A DNA stretch of 47,960 nucleotides from Bin55 sp964511425 (GTDB lineage Bacteria > Pseudomonadota > Gammaproteobacteria > Pseudomonadales > Azotimanducaceae): contig CAZEFI010000011.1 in the NCBI GenBank assembly GCA_964511425.1, positions 1 to 47,960 of the forward strand, written 5' to 3'. Below the pieces are notes generated by a model. It saw only the letters and a list, made by a program, of their open reading frames with translations, was not told where the DNA came from and did not search any database. The position numbers were made by a program, and so were the translations under genes. Of the stretch, positions 8,582 to 17,913 are shown in pieces (the stretch's first letter is position 1; every line of letters starts with the position of its first letter).

Positions 8582-9751
8582 TTGAACCTGCACGAATATC
8601 AAGCTAAAGCATTATTTCATAACTACGGTTTACCAGTTTCAACCGGTAAAGTAGTTAAATCCAGCGATGAAGTTCCACAAGCTTTATCTCAGCTAGGTGG
8701 AACCTCTTGGGTGGCGAAAGTTCAAGTCCATGCTGGAGGTCGAGGCAAAGCAGGCGGTGTCAAAGTCGTTTCTAGTGTCGAAGCTGGACAGGAGTTCGCA
8801 ACTGCATGGCTGGGTAAACGACTGGTCACGCAACAAACCGATGCAGAGGGGCAAAATGTCGCGTGCGTGTACTTTGAATCTCTTACAGACATTGCACATG
8901 AGTTATATCTTGGCGTGGTAATCGATCGCGCGTCCCAGCAGGTCGTGGTCATGGCTTCCACCGAAGGTGGAGTGGAAATCGAAACAGTTGCGGCAGAAAC
9001 TCCAGAAAAGATACTTCGAACTATCATTGACCCCGCTATAGGTGCGCAAGCGTTCCAAGGTCGGGCAATGGCTTATGGACTTGGATTGAAGCATAATCAA
9101 GTACGACAATTTACTACGATGTTCTTGAATCTGAATCAGTTATTTCATGAACTTGATTGTGCCCTTGTTGAAATAAACCCCTTGGTCGTAACCACGGCTG
9201 GCGATGTTCATTGTCTAGACGCAAAAATAAATATTGACAGCAACGCGCTGTTTCGGCAGAAGAAACTCGTCGAGTTACGCGACACGACTCAGGAAGATCC
9301 ACGAGAGGTGCATGCCGCGGAATTTCAACTCAGTTATGTCGCGATGGACGGTAATATCGGTTGCATGGTCAATGGTGCAGGGCTGGCGATGGGCACGATG
9401 GATTTGGTGAAACTGTACGGTGGAAGTCCAGCTAACTTCTTGGACGTAGGAGGTGGCGTGAACACCGCTTCGGTAGCTGAAGCGTTCAAAATTATCCTGT
9501 CCGATCCGAAAGTACGCGCAGTACTGATCAATATTTTTGGCGGTATTGTTTCGTGTGCAGTGATTGCCGAGGGTATTGTTGAAGCGTATAAGGAGGTCGG
9601 TGTCAGTATTCCGGTGATCGTTCGTTTTGACGGTAACAGTGCAAGCGATGGACGCGAAGTACTTCGAGCGAGTGGATTGGCAATCATTGCAGCAGACACT
9701 TTACAAGACGCCGCACAAAAGTCAGTCGAAGCCGCCGGAGCAAAATCATGA
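8582..9751 (+). CDS. sucC: succinyl-CoA synthetase beta subunit (ADP/GDP-forming)
   Basis: ATP-grasp subunit of succinyl-CoA synthetase; with SucD it converts succinyl-CoA to succinate with substrate-level phosphorylation. 389 aa (E. coli 388). Begins MNLHEYQAKALF; contains VQVHAGGRGKAGGVK near residues 45-60, EINPLVVT and the FGGIVSCAVIAEGI motif near the C-terminus. The start is TTG 8582, fixed by homology and by AGGAAA at 8568-8573. It overlaps sucD by 4 nt (ATGA). Confidence 0.96.
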   Translation: MNLHEYQAKALFHNYGLPVSTGKVVKSSDEVPQALSQLGGTSWVAKVQVHAGGRGKAGGVKVVSSVEAGQEFATAWLGKRLVTQQTDAEGQNVACVYFESLTDIAHELYLGVVIDRASQQVVVMASTEGGVEIETVAAETPEKILRTIIDPAIGAQAFQGRAMAYGLGLKHNQVRQFTTMFLNLNQLFHELDCALVEINPLVVTTAGDVHCLDAKINIDSNALFRQKKLVELRDTTQEDPREVHAAEFQLSYVAMDGNIGCMVNGAGLAMGTMDLVKLYGGSPANFLDVGGGVNTASVAEAFKIILSDPKVRAVLINIFGGIVSCAVIAEGIVEAYKEVGVSIPVIVRFDGNSASDGREVLRASGLAIIAADTLQDAAQKSVEAAGAKS

Positions 9752-10620
9752 GCATATTGGTGGACAAGAACACAAAGGTCCTGTGTCAGGGATTTACGGG
9801 ATCTCAAGGTACTTTTCATAGCACGCAAGCACTCGCGTACGGGACACAGTTAGTCGCCGGAGTGACTCCAGGGCGAGGTGGCTCCCATCATCTTGGGCTA
9901 CCTGTATTTAATAGTGTAACTGACGCGACAACACGTACCGGTGCTACGGTCTCAGTGATTTATGTACCTGCTCAGTTTTGTCTGGACTCGATATTTGAGA
10001 GTATTGATGCAGGTTTGGAACTCATCGTCTGTATCACAGAAGGGGTACCTACTCTGGACATGTTGCGAGCTAAAGCTCTACTAGATCGAAGCAGTACCCG
10101 ATTGGTCGGTCCAAACTGTCCGGGGGTGATTACACCCGGAGAGTGTAAGATTGGAATCATGCCGGCAGAAATTCATCGGCCCGGAAACGTTGGAGTGGTG
10201 TCGCGATCCGGTACTCTTACATACGAAGCGGTAAAACAGATTTCGGATCGAGGCTTTGGACAAAGTACCTGTGTCGGTATTGGCGGAGATCCTATCCCCG
10301 GCACGCACTTCATCGACGTTATTGAATTGTTTGAAAGCGATCCACAAACTGATGTTATTGTTATGGTTGGAGAAATCGGCGGAACTGCTGAGGAGGAAAC
10401 GGCAGAATATATCAGTGAAAAAGTCTCGAAACCGGTGATCGTGTACATCGCGGGCGCGACTGCACCCAAAGGTAAACGAATGGGGCACGCAGGAGCGATT
10501 ATCGCTGGAGGTAAGGGTACTGCCGCAGACAAATACAGCGCACTAGAAGCCGCCGGTGCTGTTGCCGTACGAAATCTTGCGCACATTGGCGATGCGTTGT
10601 CCGAAGCATTGACCAGCTAA
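9748..10620 (+). CDS. sucD: succinyl-CoA synthetase alpha subunit
   Basis: CoA-binding and phosphohistidine-carrying subunit of succinyl-CoA synthetase. 290 aa (E. coli 289). The Rossmann segment CQGFTGSQGTFHS is near the N-terminus, followed by VGPNCPGVITP. The phosphorylated histidine sits in GHAGAIIAGGKGTA near residue 247. ATG 9748 overlaps the sucC stop. Last gene of the TCA operon. Confidence 0.97.
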   Translation: MSILVDKNTKVLCQGFTGSQGTFHSTQALAYGTQLVAGVTPGRGGSHHLGLPVFNSVTDATTRTGATVSVIYVPAQFCLDSIFESIDAGLELIVCITEGVPTLDMLRAKALLDRSSTRLVGPNCPGVITPGECKIGIMPAEIHRPGNVGVVSRSGTLTYEAVKQISDRGFGQSTCVGIGGDPIPGTHFIDVIELFESDPQTDVIVMVGEIGGTAEEETAEYISEKVSKPVIVYIAGATAPKGKRMGHAGAIIAGGKGTAADKYSALEAAGAVAVRNLAHIGDALSEALTS

Positions 10621-10631
10621 GTTTAGCATTC

Positions 10632-10659
10632 TTGAAATTTTCGAACTAGACATTACTTT
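10632..10659 (+). promoter_or_regulatory. candidate htpG promoter
   Basis: TTGAAA (10632-10637) lies 16 bp before TACTTT (10654-10659). The first element extends to CTTGAAA, which is exactly the -35 core used by the heat-shock factor sigma-32, fitting a gene for HtpG. However, a good CCCCAT-like -10 at the usual sigma-32 spacing is not visible, so the assignment to a sigma factor is open. Confidence 0.35.
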
Positions 10660-10688
10660 ATCCACGTCTTTAACTAAGGAAATAAGCC

Positions 10689-12572
10689 ATGTCTATTGAA
10701 ACTATGAGCTTTCAGACAGAAGCGAAGAAGCTGCTACACTTGATGATTAATTCACTGTACTCGAACCGGGAAGTGTTCTTGCGTGAACTAATCTCCAATT
10801 CTTCCGATGCTGTCGATAAGTTACGATTTGAAGCACTTGAAAACGAAAAACTTCTGGGTGATGACACCGAGCTAGGTATTGCAATAGACTTTGACGAAGA
10901 TGCAGGGACGATAACGATCGCGGACAATGGAATCGGTATGACCCGAGAAGAAGTTATCGAAAATTTGGGAACGATCGCGAAGTCAGGGACTGAAGAGTTC
11001 TTAAAACAACTTACCGGCGATCAGAAAAAAGATGCCACTTTAATAGGGCAATTCGGGGTTGGATTCTATAGCACGTTCATGGTTTCGGATGAAGTCATCG
11101 TGACGACGCGAAGAGCCGGTACGGAGGCTGGAACTAAGTGGACATCATCAGGTGAAGATAGCTTTTCGGTCGAAGATGCTGAAATGTCCCGCGGCACCCA
11201 AGTGACACTCAAGCTGAAGGAAGATGCGAAAGACTTCTTAAATTCTTATCGTTTACGCGAGATCGTACGCCGATATAGCGATCATATCGCCTGTCCGGTG
11301 ACTATGTCTTCTCTGGACAAAGAAAAACCAGACGAGCGAGACACCGTGAATACAGCCACCGCCTTGTGGTCCCGTTCTCGTTCCGACATAAGTGATGAAG
11401 AATATAAAGAGTTTTACAAGCACATCTCGCACGATTTTGAGGATCCGATAGCATGGAGTCACAATCGCGTTGAAGGGCGATTGGAGTACACCAGTTTGCT
11501 CTATGTACCAAAACGCGCACCTTTCGACTTATACAATCCAGATGCTGCTCGCGGTCTCAAGCTCTATGTCCAACGAGTATTTATCCTCGACGAAGCAGAT
11601 ACGTTTTTGCCGATTTACTTACGTTGGGTTAAAGGAATCCTAGATTCCAATGACTTACCGCTCAATGTGTCCCGAGAAATGCTTCAAGAGCATAAAGCCG
11701 TAGAGACGATCCGAAATGCGCTTGCTCGCCGTGTTCTCGACCGTCTACAAAAAGTTGCTACCGACGAACCAGATGTCTACGGTGAATTTTGGGACAATTT
11801 CGGCAATGTCCTAAAGGAGGGCACCATTCCGACGAATCCGATTCGCGAGACATTGTTCAAGTTACTGCGGTTCACAACGACTCAAGATTCAATTCCACCA
11901 GGTGAAGATCATGCGCCCCAGCGCGTGTCGTTGTCGGAATATATCGACCGAGCACCTGATGATCAAGAATTTATTTACTACGTTGTCGGTGATAACGAAA
12001 GATCAGCACGCAACAGTCCTCACTTAGAGGTTTTCCTGAGTCAGGGCATTGAGGTTTTGGTATTTGGCGACCCCATTGATGCGTGGATGATGTCCCACCT
12101 TGACGAATTTGAAGGGAAGAAGTTTCAAGACATCACTCGAAGTTCTCTTGATCTACCGGAGAAAGAGAAAGAAGACTCTGAGGAATCGAGAGAGCAGGAT
12201 GAAAAGGTCGACGAACCATTGCTCCAGCGGATTAAAGAAATACTGGGCGACAAGGTTGAAACGGTTCGTAAGTCGAAGCGATTGGTCGACTCTCCGGCCT
12301 GTTTAGTCCTAGGAGAACACGATTTAGATTTACACATGCGTCGGGTGTTAGAAGCTTCTGGTCAGAAAGTACCCCAGTCTAAACCTTCCTTAGAAATTAA
12401 TTCCTCTCACAGTTTAATCGAACATTTAGCTCAAGAGCAAGATGAGGCAAGGTTCGAGGATTTGGTTCACCTGCTGCATGAACAAGCTGTATTAGCAGAT
12501 GGATCTTATCCTATTGAGGCGGGTACGCACGTGAAAAGAGTGAATAGGCTATTAGAAACACTGTTGACGTGA
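10689..12572 (+). CDS. htpG: molecular chaperone HtpG (Hsp90 family)
   Basis: Dimeric ATP-dependent chaperone of the cytoplasm. 627 aa (E. coli 624). The GHKL ATPase domain is complete: REL­ISNSSDAVDKLR, DNGIGMTREEVIENLG, the lid segment IAKSGTEEF and GQFGVGFYSTFMVS. The middle domain includes NVSREMLQEH with the catalytic-loop arginine. A lysine/glutamate-rich charged linker of about 25 residues lies near 490-515, before the C-terminal dimerisation domain. Ribosome binding site AAGGAAATAAG before ATG 10689. It starts its own transcription unit about 70 nt after sucD. Confidence 0.96.
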   Translation: MSIETMSFQTEAKKLLHLMINSLYSNREVFLRELISNSSDAVDKLRFEALENEKLLGDDTELGIAIDFDEDAGTITIADNGIGMTREEVIENLGTIAKSGTEEFLKQLTGDQKKDATLIGQFGVGFYSTFMVSDEVIVTTRRAGTEAGTKWTSSGEDSFSVEDAEMSRGTQVTLKLKEDAKDFLNSYRLREIVRRYSDHIACPVTMSSLDKEKPDERDTVNTATALWSRSRSDISDEEYKEFYKHISHDFEDPIAWSHNRVEGRLEYTSLLYVPKRAPFDLYNPDAARGLKLYVQRVFILDEADTFLPIYLRWVKGILDSNDLPLNVSREMLQEHKAVETIRNALARRVLDRLQKVATDEPDVYGEFWDNFGNVLKEGTIPTNPIRETLFKLLRFTTTQDSIPPGEDHAPQRVSLSEYIDRAPDDQEFIYYVVGDNERSARNSPHLEVFLSQGIEVLVFGDPIDAWMMSHLDEFEGKKFQDITRSSLDLPEKEKEDSEESREQDEKVDEPLLQRIKEILGDKVETVRKSKRLVDSPACLVLGEHDLDLHMRRVLEASGQKVPQSKPSLEINSSHSLIEHLAQEQDEARFEDLVHLLHEQAVLADGSYPIEAGTHVKRVNRLLETLLT

Positions 12573-12585
12573 TGAATAGTATCAC

Positions 12586-13611
12586 ATGACAGTCGCGGTC
12601 GTTGGGGCGGGCAACTTTGGTACCGTCATAGCGAATATCGTTGCATCCAATGGATTCGAAACATTTCTCTGGATGCGCGACGAAGAACAGTTGGCGGATA
12701 TCGACAGTCATCGGGAAAATCGTCGATATTTACCGGGCCATTCATTACACGAACACGTAATACCGACGACAGACATAGGACTTGCTCTCAAGCACAGCGA
12801 TCTAGTCTTCGTGACCGTACCGAGTGCTTCATTTCGTCAAGTAGCCGCACTCATTGGTAGGCATATTCAACAGGGAACTTATGCTGTGAGTGCAACCAAA
12901 GGTGTTGAACATGACTCGTTCAAACTCATGAGTGAGATACTATCTGAGGAATTACCACCGGGTGTCATTGGAGTGTTAAGTGGACCTAACTTAGCCGAAG
13001 AGATTGCACTTGGGAAATTCGCCGGGACCGTGATTGCTAGTCCAGATCCACAATTACGCTTAATAGTGCAACAACGGTTAAGTAGCAGTACGTTTCGAGT
13101 TTACTCTAGCCCTGACGTTTACGGAGTCGAACTCGGAGGTGCATTGAAGAATGTCTATGCCATTATTTGCGGTATTGCAACGGCACTCGATGTCGGACAA
13201 AACGCGGTATCGCTTGTAATTACTCGAAGTTTGATCGAAATGAGCCGATTCGCTCAAGCTATGGAAGGAAATCCTTACACATTTTTGGGACTCGCCGGTG
13301 TTGGAGATCTTGTTGCGACATGTACTTCTCCACATTCTCGGAATTTTCAACTTGGATACCAATTCGCATCTGGGCTCTCGCTGGATGAGGCGATGAATAA
13401 ACTAGGTAAGTTAGCAGAAGGAGTAAATACCTTGAAAGCGGTTTATGCATATAAACAACGGATGCAGTTGTACATGCCGCTAGCAGATGCGCTGTATCGT
13501 GTTCTAGTGCGGGGTGAAGACTTGAAAGAGACCATTTTTGAACTTATGACAGGCGAGCAAAAAGACGATGTGGATGTGGTCGGAAGCAGACTAACTACCG
13601 AATTTCGATGA
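12586..13611 (+). CDS. gpsA: glycerol-3-phosphate dehydrogenase [NAD(P)+]
   Basis: Reduces dihydroxyacetone phosphate to sn-glycerol-3-phosphate for phospholipid synthesis. 341 aa (E. coli 339). N-terminal NAD(P)-binding VVGAGNFGTVIA, then FVTVPSASF, SATKGVE with the catalytic-region lysine, and GGALKNVYAIICGIATAL in the C-terminal all-helical domain. ATG 12586 is only 13 nt after the htpG stop, so it may be co-transcribed with htpG. It overlaps the next gene by 4 nt. Confidence 0.95.
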   Translation: MTVAVVGAGNFGTVIANIVASNGFETFLWMRDEEQLADIDSHRENRRYLPGHSLHEHVIPTTDIGLALKHSDLVFVTVPSASFRQVAALIGRHIQQGTYAVSATKGVEHDSFKLMSEILSEELPPGVIGVLSGPNLAEEIALGKFAGTVIASPDPQLRLIVQQRLSSSTFRVYSSPDVYGVELGGALKNVYAIICGIATALDVGQNAVSLVITRSLIEMSRFAQAMEGNPYTFLGLAGVGDLVATCTSPHSRNFQLGYQFASGLSLDEAMNKLGKLAEGVNTLKAVYAYKQRMQLYMPLADALYRVLVRGEDLKETIFELMTGEQKDDVDVVGSRLTTEFR

Positions 13612-14531
13612 ATTCTATCACCAATACGCGTGCGGTTGTTTTCGGAACAATTTGCACCTTACTTTGGATGACTGGCAGCAGTCTCGTTGCATCCGAACAG
13701 GTAATTCCAGCACATCCTCGGGCTAGTCTTGATATCAATGAGGTATCGGAACAAGATGAGCCATTAAACTTCATACTGTCTTCAGCACAGCGCATTCGAC
13801 GGGAAGTTACTTTCGAGCGGGTGATCAAGGTATTTGGTCCTGTATCGTCTCATACTTATCAAATGCCATCCGATTTAAAGAGATCGAATGTGACAGAATG
13901 GTTCAAGCAACAGATTGCGTCACTGGGAGGTAGGATTGAGTTTGAATGCGAGCAACGCGATTGCGGCCGCGCAACAATCTGGGCTACAGACATATTTCGG
14001 GAACGCGTACTCTCTGCTTCGGATGTCAATCAGAATTATCTCGCCGTTTCGATAGACAAAGATGACGTACAGCACTTAGTAATGATTTACATCGTCGAGC
14101 GCGGAAACCGTCGGGTTTATGCACACGTCGTTGAGATCATTCCCAATGAAAGAGTCGCAATTGATACACCAGTAGACGTTTCTAGTGAGTTACTGCGTTA
14201 CGGTACAGTGAGGATACCGAATGTAGTTCCGGATGCACAGGGGACATTGTCGGCAGAAGCACTAGCGGAACTCGAAAACTTGGCTAAAACCGAATTGCAG
14301 GAATTTTCTTCCGACGAGATTTATGTGGTATGCCATGTGAACGGGCCGCACCGCACGGCAGAATTGCTTGAATACTCAGATGAATGTGCCGCGAAAGTTG
14401 TAGCGATATTTAAGGAAGAAGGATTAAACACTGTTCCCTTCGGCACTGGTCCTCTATCTCCATTTGAACGCACTGCTGTTTCGAGGGTTGAACTAGTTAT
14501 ACCGCGATTGTTAAGACGAGAGTCTGAGTAA
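13608..14531 (+). CDS. DUF4892-type exported protein, possible OmpA-like C-terminal fold
   Basis: 307 aa. Residues 1-28 look like a Sec signal peptide (hydrophobic core AVVFGTICTLLWM, likely cleavage after SLVA). The middle domain carries the pattern VTFERV...TYQMP...FECEQRDCGRATIWATDIF and MIYIVERGNRRVYAHVVEI, which I recognise from DUF4892 proteins of Pseudomonas and relatives; C and RDCG are the family signature. The last 90 residues (EIYVVCHVNG...GTGPLSPFERTAVSRVELVI) resemble the OmpA-like peptidoglycan-associated fold in outline, although sequence support is weak. Likely periplasmic or envelope-associated. It shares ATGA with gpsA and so probably depends on it for expression. Function unknown. 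Confidence 0.75.
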   Translation: MNSITNTRAVVFGTICTLLWMTGSSLVASEQVIPAHPRASLDINEVSEQDEPLNFILSSAQRIRREVTFERVIKVFGPVSSHTYQMPSDLKRSNVTEWFKQQIASLGGRIEFECEQRDCGRATIWATDIFRERVLSASDVNQNYLAVSIDKDDVQHLVMIYIVERGNRRVYAHVVEIIPNERVAIDTPVDVSSELLRYGTVRIPNVVPDAQGTLSAEALAELENLAKTELQEFSSDEIYVVCHVNGPHRTAELLEYSDECAAKVVAIFKEEGLNTVPFGTGPLSPFERTAVSRVELVIPRLLRRESE

Positions 14532-14562
14532 ATTTCTGGGCTCAACAAGTTGTCTCAGACGA

Positions 14563-15504
14563 ATGGATCCAGTCACTCTTCGCAACCAATTTCAGAATAT
14601 TCGTCAGGCAAGCGTTAGCGGAAATCGAGCACCGCATAAACCGCTTTTGCTGTTATATGTGCTCAGCAGATTGTGGGTCGAGCAAAACCATCGTCTGTTT
14701 TCCTATGAAGAGATTAAACCGAAGTTAGCTGAGTTGCTCGATCGGTTCTACGAATCGAAAAAGAAACAGAACACCAAAGATCCATTCACTCGATTACTTT
14801 CCGACCAAATTGGCTGGGAGCTCAAAGGTGTAGAAGGTGTTTCACAAAACCATATTAGCGCGTTAAGCGAGCGCGATTTATTGGAGCGCGGTGTAACTGG
14901 TGGATTTAGTCATGAGGCTATGAAGACTCTGTTAGATCAGCCTAATTTAATCCTTCGACTCGCACACTTGTTACTTACAAAGAACTTTCCTGAGAGTTAT
15001 TTTTCGGTTATTTGCCAGGATTTGGGTTTTCCCGACCCGCTACGAGAATTCATCCCTTCGATCGATGTAGCTACAAGAGTTGAGTCAGATGACTTAGCAC
15101 TAGCACCCAAACGTGATCCGAACTTTCGTGAGAGAGTACTCAACGCGTATCGCCGAAAGTGCGCGTTTTGTGGAAGTGCCGTGAGACTGAGAGACACTTT
15201 GGTCGATTTGGAAGCAGCTCACATTCGTTGGCATTGCTATGAGGGACCGGACACGATTCCTAATGGACTAGCGCTATGCTCGTCGCACCACAAATTATTT
15301 GACTGGGGCGCGATCAGCCTTGAACGTAGCTCAAATGCGTATCGAATCCTATTAGCGGTCACTTTGAATAGTACTGGGCCTATGGAAGAATGGTTGGAAC
15401 AAATAAGGGGGAGCGACATATTACTTCCTCGCGATGAGCAAGATTGGCCTAATCCTGAATTTGTCGATTGGCACTTAGATCAGGTGTTTGAAAAGAATCG
15501 ATAA
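14563..15504 (+). CDS. SBD-HNH phosphorothioated-DNA-type restriction endonuclease (type IV, McrA-like)
   Basis: 313 aa. The N-terminal region has RAPHKPLLLLYVL (22-34), the signature of the sulfur-binding domain (SBD) that in ScoMcrA-type enzymes recognises phosphorothioate-modified DNA. The C-terminal HNH nuclease has zinc-binding pairs C200/C203 and C239/H242, the catalytic motif EAAHIRWH (H220) and N234 in PNGLALCSSHHKLFD. The tail PEFVDWHLDQVF is also typical of the family. Proteins of this architecture cleave DNA carrying Dnd/Ssp sulfur modification and sometimes methylated DNA. No dnd or ssp genes are in the window, so it would act as a stand-alone type IV restriction enzyme. ATG 14563 follows DUF4892 by 31 nt. 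Confidence 0.78.
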   Translation: MDPVTLRNQFQNIRQASVSGNRAPHKPLLLLYVLSRLWVEQNHRLFSYEEIKPKLAELLDRFYESKKKQNTKDPFTRLLSDQIGWELKGVEGVSQNHISALSERDLLERGVTGGFSHEAMKTLLDQPNLILRLAHLLLTKNFPESYFSVICQDLGFPDPLREFIPSIDVATRVESDDLALAPKRDPNFRERVLNAYRRKCAFCGSAVRLRDTLVDLEAAHIRWHCYEGPDTIPNGLALCSSHHKLFDWGAISLERSSNAYRILLAVTLNSTGPMEEWLEQIRGSDILLPRDEQDWPNPEFVDWHLDQVFEKNR

Positions 15505-15570
15505 GCAATCCGATTCAGCGCATTCCATGGTCATGAATGAGACGAACCTAAAGATCTGGCTCTGATTACG

Positions 15571-17175
15571 ATGCCCCTGACAGACTTACTTTCGAAAATT
15601 TTAAGAGACTGTGGAATTACCGTTTTCTTTGGTATTCCTGGGATTCACAATTTACCGTTCTACCGTGCATTGCACGCAGACGGGCACAAACTAATCACTG
15701 TGCGGCACGAACAAAGTGCCGCGTTTATGGCCGATGGATTCGCAAGAGCTTCTGGTATGGTTGCAGGTACCTTGCTCATTGATGGACCAGGGTTCTTGAA
15801 CGCTGCAACCGCAATTGCGCAGGCGCGGGCGGATTCCGTTCCCATGGTCGTCCTGACTCCGTGTGGTACAGATGCCGCGACTGGTAAGCTACATGAACTT
15901 CCAGGGCAGGCAACCGTTGCTAAAGAGATTACTCGGGCCCATATGCGACTCAGTAATAGTTCGAATTCGGTAGAAATAGTTGAATATTTACAGCAAAAGC
16001 TTCATCAGGAACGTCCAGGACCCGTTCATATCGAAGTTCCTCTTGCTCTGCTTGATCGGGAGATTGAAGATCTAGGAGATTGGCAAGAAGCTCGGAAGTA
16101 CCAATACATTGAACATGAGAAAATATCACAAGCGGCTGACATTATCAAAAAATCCGAACGCCCAGCTATCGTAGTTGGCGGAGGAACAGTACATGCTCAA
16201 CAGGAGCTTGTTGCATTTGCGGAAATGATTGATGCACCGGTAGTAAATACAACCAACGCGAAAGGAATATTACCTCATGGTCATAGGCTCAAAGTGGGGT
16301 ATAGCCCCTCATTTCCTGAGGTTCGAAGTCTTTTACGAGCAGCGGATGTCGTCATAGCGTTCGGAACCGAGCTCGGCGAGACGGATTTTGACTTTTTTTT
16401 GACGAACGAAGAATTAGATCTTCAATACCTCATCCGGGTTGATATCGAATTGGAACAACTCCAAACCAATGCTGATGCTAACATCGCTATTCAAGGAGAC
16501 TCCCAACGTGCACTCCAAGAGTTGCTTAAAAAGGACTTGCGCAGAAAAAGTGATGGTAGTGAATGCTCAGCTGTCGCCCGTAAATCTGTACAACAAAACA
16601 AGTATTTCAACAACCATTTGAGTTCATTTTTTCAAGTCGTACAAGAACAAACCGATGTTCTTGTCGGAGACTCTTCGCAACCAAATTATTACGCACAATT
16701 GATGTACGAACCCAAATTAGTGAGAGGTTATTTTCACAGCGTTACTGGATTCGGCACGCTGGGATACAGCATTCCTGCCGCGATTGGCGCAAAAATTGGA
16801 AAACCAAACTCGAACGTAGCCTGTTTAGTAGGCGATGGCGGGGCTGCATTTACACTGTCGGAACTTCAAACGGCAAGTCAACTTAACTTAGGAATTCCTT
16901 TTATCGTGTGGAATAATCATGGATATGAGGAAATTGACAAAGCTATGCGTACCGAAACAGAGGATCAATACTACAGTTCACCAACACCACCCAACTTTGC
17001 ACTACTGGCACAGTCGTTTAGTATGAAATACCAACAGCCGAAAAATCTGGCTGAGTTTACGGACACGTTACACTCGGCATATCTGGACAGTTCACCTATT
17101 ATTATTGAAATTTTAGATGAAGATTTTGTACCAAGTAACACGTGGGTAAATTGGTTTGAAGAGGAAAATCACTAG
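15571..17175 (+). CDS. thiamine-diphosphate-dependent decarboxylase, AruI-like (5-guanidino-2-oxopentanoate decarboxylase family)
   Basis: 534 aa enzyme of the acetolactate synthase/pyruvate decarboxylase superfamily. N-terminal ThDP domain with the activating glutamate E47 in RHEQSAAFMADGFARASG, central domain with VVGGGTVHA, and C-terminal ThDP-diphosphate motif GDGGAAF (421-427) ending in NN at 448-449. GKLHELPGQ near 105-113 and GTELGETDFDFF (265-276) resemble 5-guanidino-2-oxopentanoate decarboxylase (AruI) of the arginine transaminase pathway more than biosynthetic IlvB/IlvG. No AruH transaminase or IlvN-type regulatory subunit is adjacent, so the substrate is uncertain; other 2-oxo-acid decarboxylases remain possible. 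No clear ribosome binding site precedes ATG 15571. Confidence 0.65.
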   Translation: MPLTDLLSKILRDCGITVFFGIPGIHNLPFYRALHADGHKLITVRHEQSAAFMADGFARASGMVAGTLLIDGPGFLNAATAIAQARADSVPMVVLTPCGTDAATGKLHELPGQATVAKEITRAHMRLSNSSNSVEIVEYLQQKLHQERPGPVHIEVPLALLDREIEDLGDWQEARKYQYIEHEKISQAADIIKKSERPAIVVGGGTVHAQQELVAFAEMIDAPVVNTTNAKGILPHGHRLKVGYSPSFPEVRSLLRAADVVIAFGTELGETDFDFFLTNEELDLQYLIRVDIELEQLQTNADANIAIQGDSQRALQELLKKDLRRKSDGSECSAVARKSVQQNKYFNNHLSSFFQVVQEQTDVLVGDSSQPNYYAQLMYEPKLVRGYFHSVTGFGTLGYSIPAAIGAKIGKPNSNVACLVGDGGAAFTLSELQTASQLNLGIPFIVWNNHGYEEIDKAMRTETEDQYYSSPTPPNFALLAQSFSMKYQQPKNLAEFTDTLHSAYLDSSPIIIEILDEDFVPSNTWVNWFEEENH

Positions 17176-17314
17176 TTTCACCCTCACGTTACCAATCTAG
17201 TGTTCTTCTATTTAAATCGGTCTCAAATCAGAATTCGACACGAACTGAAGCGCACTCCAAACTCTAATGAATAATAGAAAATAATTGGGTACTCAAACTC
17301 ATACCGGAGGCAAA

Positions 17315-17548
17315 ATGTTTGACATATTTAATTTCCCTAATCTCATTCTACTACCCATCAGGGTTTGGCTTGTCGGAATTCTGGTGACTTTTCTTGTCGC
17401 CATTCCGTTTTGGTTTATCTGGTCGTATCTTGAAGTAGGTAAAAGCTACTTTTCTTTTTTGCCAGAACCGTTGCAAGCACCTCGATTTTGGGCGGTTGTA
17501 GGAATTTTTGTTTGTTTATCGATCTTGAATGGGATCGTTTTAGGTTAA
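17315..17548 (+). CDS. small two-helix membrane protein, paralogue A
   Basis: 77 aa, from ATG 17315 with CGGAGG at 17305-17310. Two predicted membrane segments (about residues 14-38, ending IPFWFIW, and 57-76, beginning FWAVVGIF) joined by a short loop with FLPEPLQAP. I do not recognise a named family. It is clearly paralogous to the gene at 18030-18278, with the same topology, the same loop motif and the same ribosome-binding-site spacing. No signal peptide, charged tail or toxin-antitoxin hallmark is evident. Alone on its transcription unit or last behind the decarboxylase, which ends 139 nt upstream. Confidence 0.75.
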   Translation: MFDIFNFPNLILLPIRVWLVGILVTFLVAIPFWFIWSYLEVGKSYFSFLPEPLQAPRFWAVVGIFVCLSILNGIVLG

Positions 17549-17786
17549 ACCGTTCAAAACACAACAGCCGTTCGTAAGAAAACACTGTTGTTGCAACAAG
17601 GTCATAGGTACCATTACATGTTTTCAAAGTTTCACTTCAACCAAGTGTGAATACTTTGCTCAATTCACGTTGTTCGCCCATTGCTTGACTAAGGTAGTAT
17701 CAGCTAATTCTCGAATGAATTGGCAGTGAATCACATGCAATAACCGAGGAGAAAACCCTTTACACTAGTCCCGAGCTGGCACCGAC

Positions 17787-17801
17787 ATCAGATGATCTGA
17801 T
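17787..17801. repeat. 7-bp inverted repeat, possible operator
   Basis: ATCAGAT, one central G, then ATCTGAT: a perfect palindrome apart from the centre. Its size fits a dimeric regulator site, but no neighbouring regulator gene supports this. Confidence 0.3.
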
Positions 17802-17913
17802 CTGTTGTTGGACAGTTCAATTTATTTGGCTTTGCTTATGAATGCTCGATGAATGTGAAGAGGGGTCTCAACTCGGCCACAAGTACTTCTTTTGACGTAA
17901 TACAGTACTTCAG

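Noticed and set aside
9334..9828. 164-codon open frame antisense to sucC/sucD
   Set aside because: Spans the junction of two firmly identified sense genes and shows only low-complexity composition.
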